The notes under the pieces are model-generated. The model had not been told where the DNA came from, ran no database searches, and saw nothing but the letters and a program-made list of their open reading frames with translations. Made by a program: the position numbers and the translations under genes. Shown here piece after piece: positions 7,469 through 15,739 of a stretch of DNA of 64,000 bases; the first letter of the stretch is position 1, and each line of letters opens with the position of its first letter. Origin of the DNA: Kribbella caucasensis (GTDB taxonomy: Bacteria; Actinomycetota; Actinomycetes; Propionibacteriales; Kribbellaceae); NCBI RefSeq assembly GCF_004361855.1, contig NZ_SNWQ01000011.1:1-64000 (forward strand), given 5' to 3'.

Positions 7469-8185
7469 TCAGGCTTTGAGGAAGGACTCCGCGAGTTCGG
7501 TGGGGCGGGTGAAGCAGGCCTCGTGGCTGCCGGGGGCGGTGTGTGGGGTGACGCCGAGACGGCTGGCGAATCTGGACCAGCCGTACTCGCCTTCGGGGAG
7601 GGCCTGGTCGTTCTCGCCGATGAGGTAGCTGACGGGGACGCCCAGTTGTTCGGGGTCGACGGGGTCGACGGCGGTGGTGAAGTACTGCATCGGCTGGGGG
7701 ACCAGGAGGCTGTGGACCAGGCGCTGCAGTTCTTCGGAGGCGTCCTGCATGAACGCCCCCTGCCACACCTCGAAGGGGAGTGTGACGGAGTTGTTCCCCG
7801 ATGCCGCGGCCTGGGCGTCGAACAACTCGCGGTAGTGCGGCGGCACCTCGTCGTACAGGGTGCGGTCCTCGGCGGGGACGAACGCGCTCCAGTACACGAG
7901 CTTGCGCAACCGGCCGGCGACTCGCGGCGCGGCGCCGGTGATCACGTATCCACCCCAGCTGTGCCCGATCAGGGTGACGTCGCGCAGGTCCTCGTCTTCG
8001 AAGAGGTCGACGACCGAGTCGACGACGTCACCGAGGCTGTACGCCGTGGGGTCGTCGCCGTCGCTGAGACCGGGCAGGGTTGGGGTGAGCACCCGATTCC
8101 CCGCGGCGCGCAGGTGTTCCGCCACCGGCCGCCAGGCCCAGCCGCCGTGCCAAGCGCCAGTGATGAGGACGAACGTTCCGGACAT
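7469..8185 (-). CDS. Alpha/beta hydrolase
   Basis: A 238-residue cytoplasmic alpha/beta-hydrolase of the esterase/EstX-type used for small substrates. It has the oxyanion segment VLITGAWHGGWAW, nucleophile elbow GHSWGG, an acid residue in the ENDQALPEGE region, and a histidine in PGSHEACFTRP. The start at ATG 8185 follows AAGGAG; the frame extends to 8248 but has no family match there. Substrate not deducible. It stands alone, 41 nt from the convergent SRPBCC gene. Confidence 0.88.
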   Translation of the reverse strand: MSGTFVLITGAWHGGWAWRPVAEHLRAAGNRVLTPTLPGLSDGDDPTAYSLGDVVDSVVDLFEDEDLRDVTLIGHSWGGYVITGAAPRVAGRLRKLVYWSAFVPAEDRTLYDEVPPHYRELFDAQAAASGNNSVTLPFEVWQGAFMQDASEELQRLVHSLLVPQPMQYFTTAVDPVDPEQLGVPVSYLIGENDQALPEGEYGWSRFASRLGVTPHTAPGSHEACFTRPTELAESFLKA

Positions 8186-8273
8186 GAGCACTCCTTCGGA
8201 CCGGCATCGCTCTGCGATGATGATCCGGATCGTGTCACGCAATTCCAACGGTCGTCAACAATCTGGCACATGT

Positions 8274-8308
8274 CCTGCTGTTGGAATTTGCCCTGCTGTT
8301 GAAATTGC
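8274..8308. repeat. Short tandem repeat, two copies
   Basis: CCTGCTGTTGGAATTTGC at 8274-8291 is followed directly by CCTGCTGTTGAAATTGC at 8292-8308, and a third copy seems to begin. It lies between two same-strand genes. Confidence 0.5.
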
Positions 8309-8312
8309 CCTG

Positions 8313-8352
8313 CGTGGTGGAACCCCGGCGAGCAAGCCGGGGTTCCACCACG
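8313..8352 (-). terminator. Terminator of the SGNH hydrolase gene
   Basis: Perfect 17-bp inverted repeat (arms 8313-8329 and 8336-8352) around a 6-nt loop, starting 7 nt after the stop codon of the SGNH hydrolase on the minus strand. Confidence 0.8.
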
Positions 8353-8358
8353 GCCGGA

Positions 8359-9573
8359 TCAGTTGAGCGCCATCCGGGGTTCGCCGTTGAGCAGGCCGGT
8401 ACCCGAGCGGTTGCAGGTGCCGCCGCGGGGAACGCCGGCGTTGTAGGCCTGCCGGACGCAGGACCGGGTGGCCAGCTGAGCCCAGTAGTTGGGGTGCAGG
8501 GATTCCTGGATGTAGTAGTTCGAGCCGATCGTGGTGACGGTGCGGATCTGGTTGACCCACTCGGTCTTGTCGACGGCGGTGGACTGGGTCCACGACGACA
8601 GGCCGACCTCCTCGTACAACCCGACGGTGTTCTCGCACAGCCGGCGGCCGTTGAAGGCGGACTGGAGTTCGAGCACCCGGGTATTGGTGAGGCCGGACTG
8701 CCCGATCGCGGCCCGGACGGTGTTGTTGATCGTGGTCAGCGCGCTGGAGTTGGCCCAGTCCGCATCCGCGTTCCAGAACCCGCAGCCACCGACGCTCTGC
8801 CGCGTGTAACCACTCTGGCCGTACCGGAATCCGCTCCCGGCCGGTATCGGTGACGGATACGTCTGCACCAGCAGGGTCCACGCGTTGTCCGCATAACCGG
8901 CGTTCCGCATCGCGATCCGGAGGTTCTGGAACGACGCCGCGATCCTCGCTCGTACGGCGGTGACGTTGGCGCTGGTGAAGTTCGCGACCACCGACGAGTC
9001 GTCCTTGCAGTAGTCCGGGAACCACGACGGCGAGAGCAGGAAGTCGGTCACGCACTGGGTCACGATCGACGCGAAGTTGAAGTCGTTGCCGCCGATCGAG
9101 GCGACCACGAGCTTCACGTTGTGCGTCGTGGCGAACTGCTGCAGCATTTTCGCCTGGCCGAGGCGGCCCGCGCCGTTGTCGTAGAAGTCGAGCCCGGGCT
9201 TGAAGTCGTCGCCGGCCGAGGTCGTCGTACGGGCTCCGGAGCAGGCGAGGTTGACACCACCGACTCCGCCGCCGATGTAGGACTCGGCGGATCGGCTGCG
9301 GTGGCATTTCGGGATCAGCTCGGCCGTCCCCGCGGCGTTGTCGTGGTACGCGTGGGCCCCGAGGGCGTCGGCGGGTGTCTCGGAGTTGTTCGAGCTGCCG
9401 GCCCACCGACCGGCCTCGCCCGAGATGTAGGAGTCCCCGACCGTGACGACGTACGGCGTACCGGAACCGGGGCCGTCGGCGTGGGCGGTGGGGGTGGCGA
9501 CGACCAGGCTGCTGGCAGTCATGAGGACGGCGGCGGACGCTGCTAAGGACAAACGACGACTTCGCGGGCTCAT
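8359..9573 (-). CDS. Secreted SGNH/GDSL hydrolase
   Basis: A 404-residue exported esterase/lipase-like enzyme. The start at ATG 9573 gives a classical signal peptide (MSPRSRRLSLAASAAV... ending AHA near residue 33). Block I is TVGDSYISGEAGRW with the catalytic serine, block III is SIGGNDFNF, and block V is SLHPNYWAQ with the catalytic histidine. Several paired cysteines fit an exported protein. The family includes cutinase-like esterases and lysophospholipases; exact substrate unknown. It is monocistronic with a strong terminator directly after it. Confidence 0.88.
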   Translation of the reverse strand: MSPRSRRLSLAASAAVLMTASSLVVATPTAHADGPGSGTPYVVTVGDSYISGEAGRWAGSSNNSETPADALGAHAYHDNAAGTAELIPKCHRSRSAESYIGGGVGGVNLACSGARTTTSAGDDFKPGLDFYDNGAGRLGQAKMLQQFATTHNVKLVVASIGGNDFNFASIVTQCVTDFLLSPSWFPDYCKDDSSVVANFTSANVTAVRARIAASFQNLRIAMRNAGYADNAWTLLVQTYPSPIPAGSGFRYGQSGYTRQSVGGCGFWNADADWANSSALTTINNTVRAAIGQSGLTNTRVLELQSAFNGRRLCENTVGLYEEVGLSSWTQSTAVDKTEWVNQIRTVTTIGSNYYIQESLHPNYWAQLATRSCVRQAYNAGVPRGGTCNRSGTGLLNGEPRMALN

Positions 9574-9754
9574 ACCGGAAGGCCTCTCTCGCCGAAGGTC
9601 GATGACCACTCGGACCCCCGTGGCGGTCACCGTGCAGCGTGAATGTACTGCTGGGTAACCAGCGAAACCAGACCGAGAGTGCTGACACGTTTGCGCCCTG
9701 TCACGATCGGGCCAGCACTCCGGATCCGTGGATCAGCCAAACTGGGTCTGTCGA

Positions 9755-10480
9755 TCAGCCTTCGTCCGGTGTCGAGTACCGCGGCGACCACCAATCCCGC
9801 CAGCGTTTGTCGATCGCGTCCCGCCCGGCGTCGTCCACGCCGTACAGGGTGAGGATCGCCATCGCGGAGCCCTGCGGCTTCTGCTCGTTCGGCCCGACGT
9901 GGCTGAGTACGAGCAGGCCGTCGCCCCAGCCGTCGACGGTGAGGCCGACCTGGTTCTCGGAGCGGTACCAGACCCGCCCGGTCGCCGGTTCGCCGATCAG
10001 ATCCAGCTCGTACTCCGCTCCGACGGGTGCCGCCGGGACCTTCAGCGCCTCCATCAACGGATCCGTACCGGTCCCCGAGTAGAACAGAGTCCGGCGCGGT
10101 TCGTCCGGGTGGTGTTCCAGCGCGAACCGGAGTTGGTGGAGGAACGTGGTCCAGCCCTCGGTGACGTCGTCGTAGTACGCCTCCCACTCGGGGTTGTCGC
10201 TGTGCGGTGCGCGAGTCAGCCTGAGCCGCGAGCCACCTTCGACAGCCTCCACCTCGAACCGGTCGCCGCCGTGCTCACCCTGGAGTTCCAGCACGTGCGC
10301 AGTGGTGTCCTCGGAGAACTCGCTGAAGTAGATCAGGTCGATCTCCTGGTCCAGCCCTCCCTCTCCCTCGTACTCCCAGCCGTGCCAGTGCCGGATCTTG
10401 TCCTTGTTCCGCAGCGCTTCCCAGACCGCCTCGACCGGCGCGGCCACGGTCACCTCGATCCGCGGCGTCTCCTCGCTCAT
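9755..10480 (-). CDS. SRPBCC (AHSA1-like) domain protein
   Basis: A 241-residue protein, longer than a single SRPBCC domain. Residues 1-140 show the usual pattern (IEVTVAAPVEAVWEALRNKDKIRHWHGW, then EGWTTFLHQLRFAL). Residues 150-241 form a second region (GAEYELDLIGEPATGRVWYRSENQVGLTVDGWGDGLLVLSH) that looks like a permuted or second related domain. It overlaps the upstream ArsR-type gene by 4 nt and is presumably controlled by it. Confidence 0.82.
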   Translation of the reverse strand: MSEETPRIEVTVAAPVEAVWEALRNKDKIRHWHGWEYEGEGGLDQEIDLIYFSEFSEDTTAHVLELQGEHGGDRFEVEAVEGGSRLRLTRAPHSDNPEWEAYYDDVTEGWTTFLHQLRFALEHHPDEPRRTLFYSGTGTDPLMEALKVPAAPVGAEYELDLIGEPATGRVWYRSENQVGLTVDGWGDGLLVLSHVGPNEQKPQGSAMAILTLYGVDDAGRDAIDKRWRDWWSPRYSTPDEG

Positions 10481-11067
10481 GCTGTCCCTCCTTCGCTCGT
10501 ACTCCGGGGTGCGGGGTGGCCGCCGGCGATCAGGCGATAGGCCCGGCCGGACGGGCTGTCGAACTCCTCGATCGTCCGCCGCACCGCCTCGGTCAACGCG
10601 TCTGTGAATCGGTGCACGTCACCCGGTTCGGCGAACCGCACCTCGGCCTCCAACGTGAACGTGAGCAGCCGTTTCCCAGCGGCATCCGCCTTGTTCTGCA
10701 TCCGGGCCACGTCCCGAACGGTGCCGGCGGCAACTTCCACCAGGTGCTCCGCGGCGTACTGGTCGTGGATCCGGGTGAACTCCCCGTGCATCACGTCCGG
10801 GTCCACCACGAAGGCGCCCGACGTCGCCCGCAGGATCCGCTCGACGAAGCCCCGCCGCTGCCGCTCCTCGACCAGCTCGACCAGCCCGGCCTTCTCCAGC
10901 TCCCGCAGGTGGTAGTTGACCCGCTGCCGCGGCAACTCCAGCGCGGCCGCCAGTTGCGTCGCCGACGAAGGCTCCCGCAGCAGCCGCAACAACTCCCGCC
11001 GCAACGGCGACAACGCCGCCCGCACCTTCTCCGGCTCCTCCAACAGCTTCATGCCGACCAGATTCAT
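10477..11067 (-). CDS. ArsR-like winged-helix regulator
   Basis: A DNA-binding protein of about 196 residues with an HTH near the N-terminus (SPLRRELLRLLREPSSATQ, then LELPRQRVNYHLRELEKAGLV) and a C-terminal domain of the kind found in larger ArsR/MarR-like regulators paired with SRPBCC genes. The start at ATG 11067 is chosen because a 22-bp palindrome carrying TTGACA ends immediately before it; ATG 11052 (MKLLEEPEK) is a good alternative. The longer frame to 11112 would place the operator inside the coding region. Coupled by 4-nt overlap to the SRPBCC gene. Confidence 0.85.
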   Translation of the reverse strand: MNLVGMKLLEEPEKVRAALSPLRRELLRLLREPSSATQLAAALELPRQRVNYHLRELEKAGLVELVEERQRRGFVERILRATSGAFVVDPDVMHGEFTRIHDQYAAEHLVEVAAGTVRDVARMQNKADAAGKRLLTFTLEAEVRFAEPGDVHRFTDALTEAVRRTIEEFDSPSGRAYRLIAGGHPAPRSTSEGGTA

Positions 11068-11089
11068 ATTGACAGGAAAATTTGTCAAT
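11068..11089 (-). promoter_or_regulatory. Palindromic operator/promoter of the ArsR-like gene
   Basis: Perfect 7-bp inverted repeat ATTGACA / TGTCAAT with 8-nt spacer. On the minus strand it supplies a consensus -35 TTGACA and abuts the predicted start codon, so binding would block transcription initiation. The A+T-rich spacer stands out in this GC-rich DNA. Confidence 0.65.
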
Positions 11090-11212
11090 AGCGCAAACCG
11101 TACCTGCATCACTCATCAACCGGCGATCCGGAGGCGGGCTCACGCTCAGCGGCACCCCGGCGGGGGCAGTTGATGAGTGGTGGAGGTCCGCTCGTCCGGC
11201 AGCATGGGCGGC

Positions 11213-11587
11213 ATGGCAACCGAAGGACCCCAGCTCCCATCGGTACCCAGGTCGTTCTGCGGGTCGCCCGGCCGGATGGTGATGGCGGGACGGCGCAGCG
11301 TGGTGCAATCGGGCGGGTCAGGGGGGTCACCGCGGCCGGTCGGTACGAGGTGCGGCCGTTGCTCGAGCTGCCCGAGGCGCCGGGCTATCTGCCTGACCTG
11401 ATGGCGGTGAAGGCCGAGGCCGAGCATGGCGGCTTCAAGGGTCCGGACGACGGGCAGTTGGAGCCGTGACGTGATCGCGCTGCAGGCGACGCTCGATCGG
11501 GCGGAGGCGGAGTCCGCATTGCCCGACCGGTCGAGTGCGGATGCCGCCCTGGATGACTTGCTGATCAGGACGCGGCTCGCACGCTGA
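11213..11587 (+). pseudogene. Decayed nucleotidyltransferase-like gene
   Basis: Remnant pieced together from three frames. ATG 11213 opens MATEGPQLP; one frame over, IGTQVVLRVARPDGDGGTAQ and GRYEVR resemble the N-terminal prefix of actinobacterial nucleotidyltransferase-like proteins. It then jumps to LPDLMAVKAEAEHGGF, normally near the C-terminus. After a stop at 11467 the next frame gives LPDRSSADAALDDLLIRTRL to a stop at 11585-11587, again a C-terminal pattern. The catalytic middle is missing, so an internal deletion plus at least two frameshifts is inferred. The family assignment is from memory and moderately sure. Confidence 0.5.
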
Positions 11588-11664
11588 CGGCCGACCATCC
11601 GGCCGTTGCTTCGTTGTAGCGGGACCGGCTCGGGCGTAGGGTCTTTAATTTACTTTGTGAAGCA

Positions 11665-11683
11665 TTGACATCCGGCTTGTCAA
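11665..11683 (+). promoter_or_regulatory. Promoter with inverted repeat upstream of the GH36 gene
   Basis: TTGACA (11665-11670) and TGTCAA (11678-11683) form an inverted repeat with 7-nt spacer; TAAATA lies 15 nt after TTGACA as a possible -10. The repeat would let a regulator cover the -35 region. No regulator gene is in this operon. Confidence 0.5.
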
Positions 11684-11732
11684 GGTAAATAGTTCCGTCC
11701 TGAAATCAATCAGAAAGCAGAGTGAATCAACA

Positions 11733-13856
11733 GTGTCGAACATCAAGGTGCTGCAGCTCCGCTCGGCGGGCGTCAGCCTCGTGCTGGACTGCTCCGGTCC
11801 GGCGCTCCCGTCGGTGCTGCACTGGGGTGCGGACCTCGGTGAGTTGTCCGAGCAGGCTCTGCTAGATCTGAGGCTCGGCGCGGGTGCCGAGCAAGCCGGC
11901 AACGGGCTCGACGAGAACCTGCCGATCGCGATCATCCCGGAGTACTCGGCCGGCTGGTTCGGGTTGCCCGGGCTCAGTGGGCACCGGGACGGCCGGGACT
12001 TCTCCGCCTCGTTCCAGCTCGAGACCGTCGCGCAGTCCGGCAATGTCGTCCAGGTCGAGGCGACCGACGCGGGTGCCGGTCTGCGGGTTCACCTGGTGAT
12101 CGAGTTGACCGACTCGGGCCTGGTCCGGGCCAAGGCGGAGCTTACGAACACCGGCCCATCGGCGTACACGGTCGACGGGCTGGTGCTCGCGCTGCCGGTG
12201 CCGACCGAGGCGACCGAGTTGCTCGACATGACCGGCCGGCACATCGGTGAGCGGCATCCACAGCGACACGTGTTCACGCAGGGCGCGCACATCCGCGACA
12301 ACCGCCGCGGCCGCACCGGCGCCGACGCGACCCTCCTGCTCATCGCCGGCACCCCCGGCTTCGACTTCGGCACCGGCGAGATCTGGGCCGTCCACACCGC
12401 CTGGAGCGGCAACCACCGCTCGTACGCCGAGCGCGGGATGAGCGGGTACGCCGTGATCGGCGGCGGCGAGCTCCTCCTCCCCGGCGAGGGCCGCCTGGCA
12501 ACCGGCGAAACCTACGCCACCCCGTGGATCTACGGCTCGTACGGCGTCGGCCTGGACCAGATCTCGGCCCGGTTCCACACCTACCTCCGAGCGCGCGACA
12601 CGCACCCGAAGACCCAGCGCCCAGTGGTCCTGAACACCTGGGAGGCCGTGTACTTCGACCTCGACCTGGACAAGCTGAAGTCACTCGCGGACGCGGCCGC
12701 CGAGGTCGGTGCGGAGCGGTTCGTGCTCGACGACGGCTGGTTCCGCGGCCGCCGGGACGACCACGCCGGCCTGGGGGACTGGTACGTCGACGAGGGGATC
12801 TGGCCGAAGGGCCTGCACCCGTTGGTCGACCACGTCACCGGTCTCGGCCTGCAGTTCGGCCTGTGGGTGGAACCGGAGATGGTGAACCCGGACTCCGACC
12901 TGGCCCGCGAGCACCCCGACTGGATCCTTGCCGCTGGCAACCGGATGCCCCCGACCGCGCGGCACCAGCAGGGCCTCAACCTCGGCGTACCGGCCGCCTA
13001 CGACTACATCCTGGAGCGGCTCGACAGCCTGCTGACCGAGTACGACATCTCCTACCTGAAGTGGGACCACAATCGCGACTTCGTTGACGGCGGCAACCAG
13101 CTGACCGGCACGGCGGGGATCCACGAGCAGACGCTCGCGGTCTACCGGCTGCTGGACGAGCTGAAGCGCCGGCACCCGGGTCTGGAGATCGAGTCCTGCT
13201 CGTCCGGCGGCGCCCGCGTCGACCTCGCCATCCTGGAGCGGACCGACCGGGTCTGGGGCAGCGACAGCAACGACGCGCTCGAACGGCAGAAGATCCAGCG
13301 CTACACCCAACTGCTGCTCCCGCCCGAACTGATCGGCTGCCACGTCGGCCCGCCGCGGGCGCACACGACCGGGCGGACCCAGGCCCTGTCGTTCCGGGCG
13401 ATCACCGCGTTGTTCGGCCACTTCGGCATCGAGTGGGACATCGCGTCCGCGACCGCCGAGGAACGCGAAGAACTAAAGGGCTGGGTTGCCCTGCACAAGG
13501 AACTACGGCCGCTGCTGCACACCGGCCGAGTGGTCCGGGCCGATCGTGGTTCGGACGACTTCCTGCTACACGGTGTTGTTGCGCAAGACGCATCGCGCGC
13601 GGTGTACGCCGCCGTACAGCTGACGCAGTCGATCACGTCTGCCGTTGGCCGAGTACGGCTGCCCGGACTCGACCCGAACCGGACCTATCGGGTGAATAAG
13701 ACGCCGACGCCCGGTCCGGAGTCGCGCTCGGTGTCCTGGTGGACCGACGGTGGTCAGGTGGAGCTGAACGGCGCGGCACTTGCCTCGGTCGGGGTGCAGA
13801 TCCCCGTCCAGTGGCCCGAGAACGCGATCTTGCTGGATGTGACCGCGATCGACTAG
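11733..13856 (+). CDS. Alpha-galactosidase, glycoside hydrolase family 36
   Basis: A 707-residue cytoplasmic (no signal peptide) GH36 enzyme hydrolysing terminal alpha-1,6-galactose from melibiose, raffinose and related oligosaccharides. An N-terminal beta-supersandwich (about 1-300) precedes the TIM barrel (WEAVYFDLDLDKL, RFVLDDGWF). The nucleophile is D445 in YLKWDHNRD; the acid/base is D511 in WGSDSNDA; SCSSGGARVD between them is the signature. Start GTG 11733 is the only fitting one. It leads an operon with two permeases and a binding protein, so imported galactosides are cleaved inside the cell. Confidence 0.95.
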   Translation: MSNIKVLQLRSAGVSLVLDCSGPALPSVLHWGADLGELSEQALLDLRLGAGAEQAGNGLDENLPIAIIPEYSAGWFGLPGLSGHRDGRDFSASFQLETVAQSGNVVQVEATDAGAGLRVHLVIELTDSGLVRAKAELTNTGPSAYTVDGLVLALPVPTEATELLDMTGRHIGERHPQRHVFTQGAHIRDNRRGRTGADATLLLIAGTPGFDFGTGEIWAVHTAWSGNHRSYAERGMSGYAVIGGGELLLPGEGRLATGETYATPWIYGSYGVGLDQISARFHTYLRARDTHPKTQRPVVLNTWEAVYFDLDLDKLKSLADAAAEVGAERFVLDDGWFRGRRDDHAGLGDWYVDEGIWPKGLHPLVDHVTGLGLQFGLWVEPEMVNPDSDLAREHPDWILAAGNRMPPTARHQQGLNLGVPAAYDYILERLDSLLTEYDISYLKWDHNRDFVDGGNQLTGTAGIHEQTLAVYRLLDELKRRHPGLEIESCSSGGARVDLAILERTDRVWGSDSNDALERQKIQRYTQLLLPPELIGCHVGPPRAHTTGRTQALSFRAITALFGHFGIEWDIASATAEEREELKGWVALHKELRPLLHTGRVVRADRGSDDFLLHGVVAQDASRAVYAAVQLTQSITSAVGRVRLPGLDPNRTYRVNKTPTPGPESRSVSWWTDGGQVELNGAALASVGVQIPVQWPENAILLDVTAID

Positions 13857-13890
13857 TCCTGGTCGATCGCCGACTGAGAAGGAGATCCCC

Positions 13891-14838
13891 GTGACCGCGA
13901 CCATCAAGGCACCACCACCTGACAGGCGACGAAGTCGCGGGGATCTGGAGGCTCGGCCCATCCGGCGGCGAAGTCTCGGGGATCTGAAGGTCGCGCTGAT
14001 CTTCCTTGCCCCGGCGACCGTCGGGTTCGTGGTGTTCTACATCTGGCCGACGCTGCGCGGTGCGTACCTGAGCTTCACCGAGTACAGCCTGCTCTCGCCG
14101 CCCGAGTTCAACGGCCTGCAGAACTACGAGCGGATGGTGCAGGACGGCTTCTTCTGGAACGCGCTCGTCGTCACGGTCGAGTACGTGGTGATCAACATCG
14201 GGCTGCAGACGGTCCTTGCCGTCGGCATCGCGATGTTGATGTACCGGCTGACCAAGTCGATCACGGTTCGCGCGGTCGTGCTGCTGCCGTACCTGGTGGC
14301 GAACGTCGTGGTCGCGCTGGTCTGGTACTGGATGCTCGACTTCCAGATCGGCATCGTGAACCAGTTCCTCGGCTGGATCGGTATCGACCCGATCGCGTTC
14401 TTCGGCGAGTCGGTCTGGGGAATCCCGACGATCGCGCTGATCAACGTCTGGCGGCACATGGGCTACACGGCGCTCCTGGTGTTCGCCGGCCTGCAGACCA
14501 TCCCGACGTACGTGTACGAGGCGGCCGAGGTGGACGGGTCCACCGAGATGAAGACGTTCTGGCGGATCACGTTGCCGCTGCTCCGGCCGGTGCTGGTGAT
14601 GGTGCTGGTGGTCACCATCATCGGGTCGTTCCAGATCTTCGACACGGTCGCGGTGACCACCCAGGGCGGTCCGATCAACGCGACCCGGGTGATCTATTAC
14701 TACATCTACGAGCGGGCGTTCACCCGGTTCGACTTCGGCTACGCGTCGGCGATGGCGATGGTGCTGTTCGCCCTCCTCGCGATCGTCTCGCTGCTGCAGT
14801 TGCGGCTGCTCCGGGCGAAGGAGAGTGATCTGGCATGA
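13891..14838 (+). CDS. ABC sugar transporter permease (MalF/UgpA type)
   Basis: A 315-residue inner-membrane permease of the CUT1 class with six predicted segments. After a short charged head, the first segment is VALIFLAPATVGFVVFYIWP, and the ATPase-docking EAA loop is EAAEVDGSTEMKTFWRITLPLL. Start GTG 13891 follows AGAAGGAG. It lies 34 nt after the GH36 gene and overlaps the next permease by 4 nt (ATGA). It is presumably part of the alpha-galactoside importer and needs a MsiK-like ATPase encoded elsewhere. Confidence 0.92.
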   Translation: MTATIKAPPPDRRRSRGDLEARPIRRRSLGDLKVALIFLAPATVGFVVFYIWPTLRGAYLSFTEYSLLSPPEFNGLQNYERMVQDGFFWNALVVTVEYVVINIGLQTVLAVGIAMLMYRLTKSITVRAVVLLPYLVANVVVALVWYWMLDFQIGIVNQFLGWIGIDPIAFFGESVWGIPTIALINVWRHMGYTALLVFAGLQTIPTYVYEAAEVDGSTEMKTFWRITLPLLRPVLVMVLVVTIIGSFQIFDTVAVTTQGGPINATRVIYYYIYERAFTRFDFGYASAMAMVLFALLAIVSLLQLRLLRAKESDLA

Positions 14839-15731
14839 GCGTCGCGACCAGAAGAAGGGCTCTGACCCCCGGCCGTACGGTCGCCTGGGTCTGCCTGATC
14901 GTGTTGATGCTGCTGACCCTGTTCCCGTTCTACTGGATGCTCCGTACCGCGCTGTCGGACAACACGCAGCTCGCCGGGAACTCGGACTCGCTGCTCCCGG
15001 TGGAGTCCACACTCGGCGCGTTCAAGCGAGTGCTCGGACTCGCGACGGTCGAGGAGGCCCAGGCGCAAGGTGGTTCCGGCGCCTCGGTGAACTTCTGGCT
15101 CTATCTGCGCAACTCGGTCGTCGTGTCCACTGTCACGACGGTCAGCCAGGTGTTCTTCAGCGCGATGGCGGCGTACGCGTTCGCCCGGCTGCGCTGGCCC
15201 GGCCGGGACAAGGTGTTCGCGGTGTTCCTGGCCGCGCTGATGGTGCCGCCGATCTTCACCACGCTGCCGAACTTCGTGCTGATCAAGAACCTCGGCCTGC
15301 TGAACAGCTTCGCCGGGATCATCCTGCCGGCGGCGTTCATGACCCCGTTCGCGATCTTCTTCCTGCGCCAGTTCTTCCTCGGGATCAGCCGGGAACTGGA
15401 GGAGGCGGCGATGATCGACGGGGCCGGGCACCGGCGGATCTTCTTCGGCCTGATCATCCCGATGAGCGCCGCGCCGATCACGACGCTGGCGATCCTGACC
15501 TACATCAACTCCTGGAACGACTACTTCTGGCCGCTGCTGGTCGGCCAGCAGGAGAACGTCCGCGTCCTGACGGTTGCCCTCGGCATCTTCCGGTCGCAGA
15601 CCCCGCAGGGTTCGCCGGACTGGGCCGGGCTGATGGCGGCCACGCTGATCGCGGCGCTGCCGATGATCATCCTGTTCCTGGCGTTCGCCAAACGGATCAC
15701 CAACTCCATCGGTTTCTCCGGGATCAAGTGA
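14835..15731 (+). CDS. ABC sugar transporter permease (MalG type)
   Basis: A 298-residue inner-membrane permease with six segments, partner of the upstream MalF-type protein. The EAA loop reads EEAAMIDGAGHRRIFFGLIIP. An insert between the first two segments (GLATVEEAQAQGGSG) forms an external loop, as in many MalG-type proteins. It overlaps the upstream gene by 4 nt and is followed by the binding protein 8 nt later. Confidence 0.92.
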   Translation: MSVATRRRALTPGRTVAWVCLIVLMLLTLFPFYWMLRTALSDNTQLAGNSDSLLPVESTLGAFKRVLGLATVEEAQAQGGSGASVNFWLYLRNSVVVSTVTTVSQVFFSAMAAYAFARLRWPGRDKVFAVFLAALMVPPIFTTLPNFVLIKNLGLLNSFAGIILPAAFMTPFAIFFLRQFFLGISRELEEAAMIDGAGHRRIFFGLIIPMSAAPITTLAILTYINSWNDYFWPLLVGQQENVRVLTVALGIFRSQTPQGSPDWAGLMAATLIAALPMIILFLAFAKRITNSIGFSGIK

Positions 15732-15739
15732 GGACCGCG

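Noticed and set aside
13633..15012. 459-codon minus-strand frame
   Set aside because: Antisense to GH36 and permease genes with shadow-like composition.
14825..15739. 305 extra codons before the galactoside binding protein
   Set aside because: They are out of frame within the permease gene; the signal peptide fixes the start at 15740.
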